Assembly: GCF_037392515.1 (NCBI RefSeq)
Contig: NC_090281.1
Span: 49,204,645 to 49,268,644 of the forward strand
From: Haliotis asinina
Taxonomy: Eukaryota; Mollusca; Gastropoda; Lepetellida; Haliotidae
Direction: 5' to 3'
Length of the DNA: 64,000 nucleotides
Position 1 is the stretch's first letter, and each line of letters begins with the position of its first letter. The notes under the pieces were generated by a model. The model ran no database searches and had not been told where the DNA came from. It saw nothing but the letters and a program-made list of their open reading frames with translations. Of the stretch, positions 43,264 to 54,770 are shown piece by piece. A program made the translations under genes and the position numbers.

Positions 43264-43555
43264 TGTAATCCTCTGGTTGTAATATGCACTGTTTTAGTTT
43301 CAAAGCATGTGATTTTAGGATGCAAACAGAAATCACAATAATTGCCATGTGCACTCCCGCAACTTCCTGTTTTGACTGAAGTCAACGCCCTCTGTTGATG
43401 ATACTAGGGGAGATAACTGTTTACTTCCTCATGTTCTGTTTCTGTCATCTTGTAAATGTGATTCATGCCGTTCTCGTGATTATGTGAAACATGGTTTGAT
43501 ATTTCAAAAACAAAACTAGACTTAGACATCAAGGGGAATTACTTTCCGTTTGGAA
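43264..43555. promoter_or_regulatory. Putative bidirectional promoter, EXOSC9 / unknown gene
   Basis: Only 292 bp separate the EXOSC9 start (minus) from the start of the plus-strand exon at 43556. Two ETS-type ACTTCC cores lie at about 43362 and 43433, and the plus start AAATGGCGG resembles a YY1 site, both common in TATA-less bidirectional housekeeping promoters. Exact transcription starts are unknown. Confidence 0.5.
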
Positions 43556-43601
43556 ATGGCGGATGCACAAGATATGACCGATTTTGGCCGCCCCAGTCGA
43601 G
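43556..43601 (+). CDS. First coding exon of an unidentified plus-strand gene (partial)
   Basis: Encodes MADAQDMTDFGRPSR and the first base of a Gly/Glu/Asp/Ala/Val codon, followed by a GTAAGC donor at 43602. It is 292 bp from, and divergent to, the EXOSC9 start, with a good initiation context. The peptide is too short for family assignment. No certain second exon was found before 64000; a candidate with matching phase is at 46158-46215. If real, the first intron is long, as is common in this genome type. The call rests on position, start context and donor only. Confidence 0.5.
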
Positions 43602-44617
43602 GTAAGCAGCCTGTTTAACATGGCCTCAGTGGCAAGTGCTCTGACCACAGACGTATTATTCATGCACACTCTTTGCAAACCTCAGGAGTTGAGAATATTT
43701 AGTATAACATAAAAAGGATATAAATATATAATTTGTGTTGAAGCGTATAATGTCTTGATGTCCAGTAATGTGTATATATATTCCTAAATGCGTCACTAGA
43801 AGAGATAGATCTTGAAAAGTTAATTATGAGAAAACAACAATTAGAAAAAAATTACTATGAAAGGTTTCCATCAAGATTGTAATTACTGTGATGAGGTCAT
43901 TTAATTATATTACTCAGTTGTCTCCCCACATTCTTTTATCACCTTAACAGCATCAACAACCTATAGAATGAAATTTGTATAGAGTTACGCAATGATCATT
44001 AGGCCTTTATGTCATGAATGACTTCATAATTATGTCAATACAGCAGTGTACTGCTGTGGTATATTGGGTTTGACATTTAATTTCTTTAATGATGTTATGT
44101 ACACATTGAATAGAAGTTTCACTGCAAAACCCCATTTTATATATATTTACTCCCACTTAATTACCTGAAAACTGATTGTTGGTAATCTGTGTTGAACCAT
44201 ATGTACATAGTTGACAGAATTCTTATACTGTTATGTTAATCTGACCAGTCATTAGACAGTAATGTCTGTTGCCGTAGGCTAGGAGCAACTGAATTACAGA
44301 TTCTCATTGACTACATTCTTGTAAATACTTCATAATGGAATTCCTCTATGCCGACAAAACTGAAAATCAATAACTAGTATGAGACATTTCAGTTAAAAAA
44401 TATTAGATCAAAGGTTGTTATTTCTGCATTCTGTATTTTTGGCAAGAATCTTTCATTCATTTAAAACATTCAACTATGCTGGCTGATTTCAAGGTCTGTC
44501 AGGCTTTCTGCGATGGCTGATCATTTATTCTTGTACCTAAAGGCATGGTTTGCAGGTTGTGTGACCAGTGTGTCGGGCATAGATTTGATTAGCTATAGAC
44601 TGCCAATATACCAAATT

Positions 44618-44770
44618 AGGTGGGGTAGACTAGTTGTTAAAGCATTCAATTTTTCGTTTCCCCACACAAATATAGTGTGTGAAGCCTATTTCTGGCATCC
44701 CCTGCCATGATATTGCTGGAAAATTGCTAAAAAGCCTCTTAAAACTGAACATCATTAAACTGAACTCACA
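44618..44770 (+). mobile_element. SINE family B copy
   Basis: Head 'ggtggggtagactagttgtt', then 'gtgtgaagcctatttctggc', 'atgatattgctggaaaattg' and an AACTGAACTCAC tail. Box B is degraded. Confidence 0.8.
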
Positions 44771-45517
44771 TGATGTTCTGAACTGGAACAATACAGAAAA
44801 TGGTATTTAAATCTTCACTTGGTACCATTCCAGGACTTATCCATTGTCCCTTCTTGCACACAATTTGTACAATGAATTGTTCCATTTTGGCAGAGCAGTA
44901 ATCCCCATTACTCAGCTTGTGGATATGGATGGCTCGGTGAACTTAAAATGCACCAATGTCCACTCTAGTTGATACTCATGGAGCTACATCCGTCATTACA
45001 CTAATTAATAGCCCAGTGTGCAACCCATTGTAATTTTCTGCTCCCTGGGGAGTGTCATAGATGGCTGTTTGTGACATGTGACTTGAGGGCTGATGGTTGA
45101 CCAGAATGCCTCAGAGACCCCTGCTATGTCTTTAAGAGTATGTAATTTTGATGGAAACAAACAACTCCATAGCAAATTAAACAGTCTGAAGCCTCTCTTC
45201 CAGAATATATGTAAGGAGTCTAGAAGGATTTGGTAATGGTTGCCACAGCACTTTTGAAATTATGTATGGTTCTGGTCTCATTTGGATGTTGTTGCCGTTT
45301 TTGTGGACATTTTTTTTTTCAAATATATAATATATTTTGGGGACCAAACACAGCCTCTCCCAACACATGTGATTCAAGACCAGAAGTCGAGGAGTTCTGG
45401 ACTAGTCGTAAAGGCTTTGTTAATACAGTAGGGGCAGGACACAGTCACTGAATCACCATATTTTGCTCGACAACATAGACATTCCTGCAATACTAATGCC
45501 ATAGAGGAAGCAAGTCT

Positions 45518-45650
45518 AGATATTCTCATAGTATTAATCTCCTATCTCACTGGGGCTTCTTTTCAGTTTAAATGGGATTATATATTTCTGTCAAAATTAT
45601 ATACATTCACAGACTAAATGTTAGGCAAGAGTTGATCTGAATCTAAAATA
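45518..45650 (-). repeat. Unclassified interspersed repeat (family D), copy 3
   Basis: On the minus strand: 'tttgacagaaatatataatc', 'aactgaaaagaagccccagt' and 'gagataggaga' blocks, matching copies 1 and 2 in order. Confidence 0.55.
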
Positions 45651-46157
45651 ATATGGTTCAGATAATGGGGATTATTTTAATGAGCAAAAACCTCAGCCTG
45701 TCAAAGTAAAATGTCTGGTGCATGTGTCACCAACCTGGTGCTGAAAGGATAGGACAATAGACTACAGAGTTTGATGTTTTTTATTGTTCTTTTTATTTTT
45801 TTTTCCTTGCTTAAACACATAGGTTATTGTGACATACCTATGAGAAACGAATGTTGAAAATAAACAAAAAAATCCAACAATGCTGTGATACAGATAAAAC
45901 ACACCTTATTACAACACCAGTGTCATTTGATAACTATTGCCATTTTGTTTATACTAGACAAGAAACCCAGTAAAATATTTTACCTTTTTTATAACCCCTA
46001 TAAGAATGACATTTAATTTTTGTGACTGTGAAAAATGTTGAAATCAAGGAAACCTTACATGGACAAGCTGATGTACCTGTGGTGCATTGTTATTCACTAA
46101 AGACATTCTCATTTAACTGGCAACATTCTGGGGCACGCTAACATGCCATTTCTAGAG

Positions 46158-46215
46158 AAAGGTCAGAGTTGAAGACATCAGTCGATCCAGCCAACAGCAA
46201 CAAGATGAGGGACTG
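46158..46215 (+). CDS. Weak candidate second exon of the 43556 gene
   Basis: Acceptor CATTTCTAGAG ends at 46157 and donor GTCAGT starts at 46216. It enters in phase 1, matching the exon at 43556, and encodes RSELKTSVDPANSNKMRD without a stop, leaving in phase 2. No family match is recognised and no phase-compatible third exon is certain, so it may be chance. Confidence 0.2.
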
Positions 46216-46234
46216 GTCAGTGTGACTATTCTTC

Positions 46235-46285
46235 ATGCCAGACATGCTTCCTGCAATGGTGCCAGACATGCTTCCTGCAATGGAA
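46235..46285. repeat. Short tandem duplication (about 24 bp, two copies)
   Basis: The unit 'tgccagacatgcttcctgca' plus 'atgg' occurs twice with a 2-bp change at the join. Confidence 0.85.
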
Positions 46286-46401
46286 GATGAATGGATGGAA
46301 ATGCTAGTTGTATGATCCGCAGGGAGTTGAGATTGGCAATATTATGTGCCATTGAGATTGACATCCAGTGATTGAGGGAAAGATGAAATGCTTTGATCAA
46401 C

Positions 46402-46645
46402 TAAGCTGGATATACAAATATTTGTATGTATGTAGGACCAACATTTGGCATCAGGAGTACACTAAGCTGGATATACAAATATTTGTATATATGTAGGACC
46501 AACATTTGGCATCAGAAGTACACTAAGCTGGATATACAAATATTTGTATGAATGTAGGACCAACATTTGGCATCAGAAGTACACTAAGCTGGATATACAA
46601 ATATTTGTATGTATGTATGACCAACATTTGGCATCAGAAGTACAC
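46402..46645. repeat. 61-bp tandem repeat, four copies, palindromic core
   Basis: Unit starts 'ctaagctggatatac' at 46402, 46462/46463, 46523 and 46584; copies differ by one to three bases. Each has the palindrome TACAAATATTTGTA, extended to the 20-bp perfect ATATACAAATATTTGTATAT in the second copy. Confidence 0.93.
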
Positions 46646-48671
46646 TTAGCTTGTTTAAGATTATTTAACTACAAAATATATAATCAAATTCAGATGGAAC
46701 TAGACCCAAACTTAATTACCAGTAGTTTAACTTTACATGGGTCAATCTTGATCAGTCTTGCAGAACTAAATTTGGATTCATTTGTTTCAGTTACTCTCAA
46801 GGTCTAGAAGACGGATTCAGATTGTTTGATAAATATTGTCAGATACAATAAATTGATGATGCTGAAATTATAGGGTAAGAACAATGCTTCTGTGTAGAAG
46901 TTGGCCAGTACAATATAGGCAAAGTAATTAGATCGGGCCTTTTTATTTGATGAGGGTGACATTTTGATACAGATTCTTGTATGTTGTCAAGCAGGAAGTT
47001 ATTTCTTCCTTGACAACGGTGCAGGAATGTGTATTGAAATCAAAAGTGGAAGATGTTATCTATAAAGTTTATCTTAATCATGGATAGTACCTCGATATCT
47101 TAGTTATTTCACCATTTCATTTCCTGATAAATGTCACCATGGCAAGGCTAGATGAACATTTCAAACTACATTATGTGGAAAGTATTTGTAAAACAAAAAT
47201 TATCATGCTTATCCATATTTGTTTTCTGTGTCCATGGAATCCTTGTCCAATTACAGTGGTAATACCGCTTTGGTAACACCATTGTTTACTGTGTTGAATT
47301 TGCACATTATTATACACATATTATTATTATCATTGTTTGCTTTTTGGTTCCACTTGCACAAAGTGGCCTTAATGCCGCAACTGAAGTAAGTACCATAGTT
47401 TAATGTCAGCCGTCTGCAGTCACAGCATTACAATCTCCATCGTGAAAGTTATGGCTGGAGTGTTTCTAAGTGCAATGTAAGGCTTAACTCCCTCACTCAC
47501 CCTTTGTGAAAGTGGGCCCTGGACACAGCTTACATCTGTCAAGGGTGAAAAAACTTCATCAGTGTCGGAAGTTTTCTGGTCTAAGCCTGATAAGGTAGGG
47601 CATAATTTGTAAGGTGTTTTTGTGTCATATCTGATGGCAGATATGGGATGTATCTGGAAGCTCTCTCAGGTTATTACAACCCGATTCTGCAGCAAATGTT
47701 AGTAACATTCTCCAAATGGAATTATGTATTCAAATTATACATTTACCATTTCATGCCATTATGCTTAAACAGTTAAAATATATGATATATGATATAAAAC
47801 TTTTATTCAATATAAAACAAATATGTTGAACACTTAAATACTGGAAGTATGGCTTTAAGATATCATGATAATATAATGCAACATCTAAATTCAGGAAAAT
47901 TATAATATAGTATTTATTTTCCCCCTTATGTATACTAGCCAACATGGTCAAAGTTGAGAGTCCCAGAAACATGCAGCTGATGTTTAGACTTAGAGACAGT
48001 AAACAACTGTGTACAATATTTGATATCACCATATTTCAGGAAGCAGGACTTATACATATCAGTCATGTGACACTAGATCGCATGGATCCAAGTAATATCA
48101 GCTTTTGACACTGAAACTGGTTATGTACACAACCCAAAATTTGTTTTGAGTAACAGTGTTACACGTAATCCCATCATATATGGGCATGTTTTATGAGTTT
48201 CCATGACAACCAGATACAAGTGTATGTTTTAAGAGTTGTGACAAGTCCGGTAAGCCTGTCACTAGAATGATGCTTATAGATGCATGTAAATCAAATTTCT
48301 GTAACTGCAGGATATTGTGAGAAATGACATTGCATTAACTGTCTCTGGTCAGAAACAAAATCATTGCTGTAAATATTCAGTTTTGATACAATGAAATAAA
48401 ACAGCTTGTGGATGCAATGCATTGTCCTGTATGAGGCCAGTTTCACAAGACAAGTCTGTTTATGTGTTAGGGCAACAATGGAGCTGTGATTGCTATGTGA
48501 AAGAGATGCAGGGAATATTCAGGCACAGTTGACAGTATTGATTAAGAGACAGATATATCAACTGCCATTGTATCTTGTATCCACAGCTCATAGACACTGT
48601 ACAGATATACTGTTGTGAATTCAGTGCCATCAGCTGATATACTGTTAAGTACTGCTGGATCCTCACTGGTA

Positions 48672-48757
48672 CCAGTGGCAGTGGGGTAGAATAATGGTCA
48701 AAGCTTTTGCTGGAATATTGCTAAAAGTGGCATAAAACTAAACTCACTCACTCATTG
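48672..48757 (+). mobile_element. SINE family B, internally deleted copy
   Basis: The head 'ggcagtggggtagaataatg' jumps directly to 'gctggaatattgctaaaagt' and an AACTCACTCACTC tail. The middle, including box B, is gone. Confidence 0.75.
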
Positions 48758-48914
48758 GTTCCATGCCAAAACAGGTGCTTGTATACAATGGTTCTCACCA
48801 CAGTGAATAAGTGAAATCCATATTGCATTGAGGCAACTATAGCAATATTTTTAGCACCTTGTCATTGTGTTTGCTGTTTTATGTGTTGGGGTCTGTAAGT
48901 CAGCTCATCTCACT

Positions 48915-49068
48915 TTAAATGTGGCTTTTAGCAACAGTCCACCAATATCACAGATGGGACACCAGAAATGGGCTTCATACATTGTACCCATGTGGGGAAC
49001 CTAACCTTGGTCTTCAGATGTCATGAGTGGATGCTTTAACCACAATGACTACCCCATCTCCCTAGGGT
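48915..49068 (-). mobile_element. SINE family B copy
   Basis: Minus-strand head with box A/B remnants near 49045 and 48997, then 'caatgtatgaagcccatt' and 'gatattggtggactgttgc'. Diverged. Confidence 0.78.
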
Positions 49069-51299
49069 CCTGATTACAGCTGACATCAGCATGATTACTG
49101 TTCAAACTCGAGTTTGTGTTATGACGAGTTCTGAAGGCTGGTGGAATTTCAGATTTTAAGCAAATGTTTTTATTCATTATACGGGTTAGTAAAGATTACA
49201 AGTCAATATATAAATGTATTAACGCTGATCTGGAATGTCTGCAACAAGTGCTGCTGACATTGTTTATGTCGTGAATTGTCCAACCTTCCCTACAATGTAT
49301 GTCATAAGCACAGGTCATATTGACAATTCATAGACACATCACATACAGAGGGTATATGGTTCATGAGTATATTTTCCTAATTCATCAAATTGCTTTATAA
49401 ACTGCTGTGTCCCCATTTTACAGATATTTTGAAAGTGAGTTTGTGAAGCCACATGTTTATTTATAAATCCAGTTGTGCCATGACATCCTTTGTTCCTGGC
49501 AGTATTAATCTTTAAAAAGATTCCTGGTGTTTGTAGTATGTAGTTAGTGTGTGTTATTAATTGTTTGAAAATAATTTAATCATTTGATCAATGTTTTAGC
49601 TCTGTACTTTACACAAGAATTCCTTCATGGGTAATAAACCATTGTTATTGTCTTTACACTGAACTTGTGAGAAATTGTATCAGTAATTGTCCAAAATAAG
49701 AGATTTATCAGACAACATGAGAACAATGTCAGTTAACCATTTTATTTGTAGCATTCTTTCATGCTCTAGTCAATTTTAGTGTGCATTCAAGTGCTTTGGA
49801 CACAAACTCTGTCATGTGTCCCCATTATGTAAGATGAAACTCCAAAACATATCTTTTTCTTTTCAAACATGAGTGTTGTATACAAATTATTTTCTAAAAA
49901 TATTCCTGTTTTCTGTAGGTGTCGACATGTGTCAGCTTCTTTTGAACATAAAGTGCTGTCATGCCCAATGAATAAATGAATTAGTTGTAGCCTTAAGGAA
50001 TAGAAGCTATATGTAGAAGACAATGATTGTATGGAGAAACCATGCACAGGGGCACAGTGGTTATAAACTGTAGAACTAAAAAATGCAATGGGATATTCTT
50101 CCATTGTACTATTTGTGTCACTGGCTTTAATACTACTTGATTGTCAATGAACCAAGTGTGATAATATGTGAATCATTTCACTTGCAGCAAATTAATTTCT
50201 TAGCCTTAGTATCATGGTGTTAGGTGAATGATATAATGATAAAGGTGTAATGTAATAAAATGCCTGTGTTCTGACAGTTGAACTCTATTAGAATATTTAC
50301 CTGAGGTAGTTGAAGGCCCTGTGGATGAGTGAATTTTCAAACCAGCGCTGCTAAAGGAACTGTTTCATGTGTTTGAACTACTTTGTAACAATAATATGAA
50401 AATATGATATGAACATGAAATATGTTGATAGTTACGTAAAAAAAATATCTATATTTTCATTGGAAGAAAAAGGGACACATGTCCTTTACAACATGGTATT
50501 GACCTGAGACCCACCCAGCTGCCCAAGAATCGATAATGGTATCAGGGATCACTCTGGAGCAGATGGTCAGTAGGGGGAAATGTGTTCCTTAATCCAATGG
50601 TAGTTATCTAAAAAGAATTATGGGATATTTCTGTATTATTGCATAGTGTAACTATGAATACACTTTGAAGGCAAGTGGGGTAGGCAGGTCTGTCCAATAA
50701 AACCAGAGACCATATAACAGACTATAATGTATGATATATATATGATAGACTCAGGGTTCTCCTTGACGCAGAAAACCTCTGTATACATGCTGTGTGAAGT
50801 GAAAATACGCATAAAAAACAAACACTGTGTCACTTCCGATGTAATGAAATAACAAATCTAAACCACACAATTCTATGCTATAGGTAATAAATGTAAAGTA
50901 GTTGATTTCTGATTTCAAATTGATTAGAAAGTACACACAATAATTCTTTAGAATCCAGACTTGGATTTATATACCTGAAAAAAGACATTATTAGTGGAAA
51001 ATCGATTATCTTTGTAAATTGCTTGACCCCCAAATTTAGATGTTGACCCCCAGCCCCCCAAAATTTGGAGAGTCAACCTGACTCTGAATTATGAATGTGT
51101 TGGGGGAACTCTGAGACTGATATAACATGGTCAGTATTTAAGTTTAAGGCTCACACTCCTTAATAGTTTCTGTAGATGAAACAGGGCTTCAGTCTTGTTT
51201 AAACATTTCAATAGGTTGTCAGAAATGTTAACAAAACTATCAGGCAAATGTTATATTTTTAATTATACTTTCTTAGTAAAGTACAGATTCTAGTACGTA

Positions 51300-51410
51300 T
51301 GTTGACTTGAGTCCCATCCAGGATTTGAACCCATACCCTCAGGGTGACACAACTAATTTCCAGCACACAAGGTCAGCTGCCTGACCCACTCAGCCACTGC
51401 TGTACTTACT
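51300..51410 (-). mobile_element. tRNA-like SINE head
   Basis: On the minus strand, TGGCTGAGTGGG (box A) and GGTTCAAATCC (box B) are spaced about 55 bp apart with extra sequence between, as in class II (Leu/Ser) tRNAs. No intact cloverleaf is evident, so it is read as the head of a tRNA-derived SINE rather than a functional tRNA gene. Confidence 0.5.
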
Positions 51411-52837
51411 GAGAAAGTGTGATCCCAAATATAAGTGTTACATCTGACCACTTTTTAAATGGCATTGTGTATTCAAAACTATCTGGGTTTTTTACACAAT
51501 TGTATCCATTGTAGTCAGCTTTTATTTTAGTCAGCAAAGGTGCTTTTTTTCCTGAACAGAGTGACACTGGGCAAATAAAAAGCCTGTCTTGAAATATTCA
51601 ATTCTCGTTTGCCCCTTTGTCAGCACAGACACTGTGATGATGGGTTTCACCATAGCAGTAAACATTTGACACCAGTGTCACTGTGACCTTTACTTGCACA
51701 AGGAGCTGGTGTTATTTTTTTTTAAAATATGTTTATGTATCTTAAGCATTTACACGGTTTTGCATAACAATATTTTCAAGAAAATAGAGCATGGCAGTTT
51801 GACGAAGCCTTATTGAAGTGGTCGGTGATGGCAGTTAGTTATTTCTAAAGTTGAAAACAAGAAACTGGCATGACCTTATATATCTTAAACACTGTTAAAT
51901 CCATCTCACTCAAAATATTTTTTTTGAATATGAAGTTAATTAAGATTTAACGTTATTAGTAGAGGAAAAATCGATTTCTCAGTGTCTAATTCATCATCCG
52001 ATATATATGTTATAATAACAATGCAACATATCTGCTACTGTATTTTTCATCATTTATAAAAAATATTAATCATAATCCTTGTAAGTTTTTAATGTTTGCT
52101 CAGTACAGTTAATTGGGTATACAATGTTCTCTCTTCAAGGTTAGTAACTATGAATAATGAACAAATGCGTGTGAAGTACCTGAATCTATATTGACGTGTG
52201 TCTATCACAGCGGAGTAATGGATGGTGAATGCTGTTGCTATACAGACATTTCATCAAGCTAGATGCACATAGCGTAATTGACATTTTCACATTACAGCTT
52301 AATCAGTGTGATATATTGGCTAATTAAATTCTCTGTGAGGTTGGCACGGCTTCAGCGCCTATACAATATCAGCTTGGCTTATGTGCCAACTTTAGGATTT
52401 TGTCAGAACCACATCGTGTTCATGAAGTTATATCTTAGACGTGGTTGAAGTGAGTACAGAGAGTGTTTTCAGGATTTTTTGTGTTCTCTACACTATTGGC
52501 GATGTAGCAGACATCGTGTATATAAATATTATCAGCTCTGCTGAATTTGAAATAGAATGACTAGTTGTATTAGAAATAATGTCAGCTGTTATCCTAGGAC
52601 AGTGACAATATTCTGATGTGTTGAAGTGTTTGTTTCATTTCATTCATTAGAGATAAGTTAATGGCTGCATTGTGATCTTTTATGATGCATTATAGTGATT
52701 TTGTGAGTAGTAGAGATGCTGCAGGTCTGACAGGATAGAGTTTGAATAGGGACATAATGGTTTATACTATTCTTGAAATAGTTAATTGGCTTCCTGAAAG
52801 TGATAACACTTTCACATAAGTGGAGTTCCTCTGAGTG

Positions 52838-52890
52838 TCACTCACTCACTCACTCACTCACTCACTCACTCACTCACTCACTCACTCACG
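52838..52890. repeat. (TCAC)n microsatellite
   Basis: Thirteen near-perfect units. The unit is the same as the tail repeat of the SINE families in this window. Confidence 0.97.
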
Positions 52891-53097
52891 CACAGTTTCT
52901 AAGCATCTACTTTGCAATAATAGAATATGTTGTGCTGTCATAGTTACACAGATGAAATCCTCAGTGATGAAGCACCGGCAGATTTCATCATTAATAGACT
53001 ATTAAATTCTGTGGATTCAGCATCCTGATTTGTGTGTATTTAGCTTGTTTGTAATTTGTTATGTATATTTAAAGTGTGCACATAGTTCACGCTCCAT

Positions 53098-53242
53098 GAC
53101 GATTTGGGTTAGAATTGGTCAGTTGCATAGATCGATGCTTGTGATGTCAATCACTGGATTGTCTCGTTCAGTCTTGATTATTTGAATTTCTCTGTCATAA
53201 GGCTGGAAAATTGCTGAATTTGAAGTTTAACAACTAAAATAC
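53098..53242 (+). mobile_element. SINE family A, degraded copy
   Basis: 'gttagaattggtcagttgc', 'agatcgatgcttgtgatgt', 'cactggattgtctcgttcag' and 'ctggaaaattgctgaatt' remain in order with an internal deletion. Confidence 0.65.
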
Positions 53243-54560
53243 AAAACAAATATATTCCATAGCTTGTTTTTCTACTTGTTATCCACGTTTAGGTTGTCAT
53301 TACTTTGAGAACATGTGAGGAATATTGGATTATACAAGTGCATGAATAAATAGTGTTAATAGACAAGGGATGTACAGCTTCTGCAGACCGGGGACAAATA
53401 ATCCATAATCAAGGTTATTCGCAGTATGCTGTCATTGACTATTTACAAGAGAAAACTTATAACATTGCATATGATGATGTCAGACCCATTGTTAAACTTC
53501 ATGGGAAGGCAGCATATTGCTCAGGTGATGTGTGATCAATATGGGACATTTTTCTCAATGCTTTGCACTAAAAGTTCCGAGAAAGCACACATGCAAATAT
53601 CGGCAAGTTGTTACACACGATCATTCTGCTTTAGGTAATATACAATGTATTAGATTACTGCAATGTGTTTATTTTTTAAGCAGAACAAAGCAATCACTTG
53701 TCATGCTGAAGACCTGAGTATGATTCCCCACATGAGAGAGTTTAGTTTATATAAAAACACATTTCAACATTGTACTTTATCTCAAGTCTGAAACAATAAA
53801 ACTGGTAGATAATTGTCCAACACAAGGCTTTGGGTATGTCTGTGACCATGGTAAATACAGCTTTACATCGTGTCTTCTGAATCAAAAAATTATTGGATGT
53901 ATTTGGATGTATTAATAACCTTTATTATATATTAGTTTTGAAATGAGATAACTTTATTTCTGTGACTGAATGTCAGTATAACATTCGGACACTTATGTGA
54001 ATTTCTCCTTGTCTCAAGTATGGCAGAATCAGTAGTCCTCACCTTGATGTAGCCATGTTTATTTTGGTGAATTGGCAGTGGAGAGGTTGGAAAGTGACTG
54101 TGTTTTATAAGGTATTACCACCCATTATAGCTGACATCTCCTGTGGGATCTCAATGGGTCTTACAGCCGGTAGCCTTGTTCCATGACTTTGCTGAATGCT
54201 GAGCCGATGAATGTACAGTATTTCAGTCCTTCCAAGTGGCAAGTCTACATAAGTGAACTGTACCCCAGTTTCTTCTTCATTACGTTTATAGAAATCATCA
54301 TTTGAACCAGTTATGTTTACCTAAGAGACTAGTCCAAGTTTATCCAGTTGGCTAGACTCCCTGTTTCCAGTGTTTGGCATTAGAACTGGCACTCCTGCCA
54401 GAACCAAGCCTGTAGCTCACCTATCTCTTATGCTGGTAAAGCACAGTTTTAACTTTTATGAGCATTTTCTGTGTTCTGTCTCTATATAATCTATGGCAGC
54501 TAGGTGGCCAAGTGGTTTAAATGTTTGTTCCTCACATTAAAGCCCCTGATGAATTGCTAC

Positions 54561-54770
54561 TCAACCAACCAAACAACCAGCCAAACAACCAACCAATCAA
54601 TTACCCAGTCACTCAACAACTCAACCAAATATTCAGCCAACCAAACAACCAAACTATTAACCACCAGTCACGCAACAACTCAACCAACTGTTCAACCAAC
54701 CAAACAACCAAACTATTAACCACCCAGTCACTCAACCAACTGTTCAGCTAACCCATTAACCAAACAAGCT
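54561..54770. repeat. Degenerate CAACC-rich tandem repeat, about 60-bp unit
   Basis: 'cagtcactcaacaactcaac', its variant with 'cacgc', and a third partial copy recur at about 54608, 54667 and 54727, on a background of short AACC/AAACAACC units. Confidence 0.8.

Noticed and set aside
51300-51410. Possible Leu/Ser-type tRNA gene on the minus strand
   Set aside because: Box A and box B are good, but the arms do not pair convincingly, and the context fits a SINE head.
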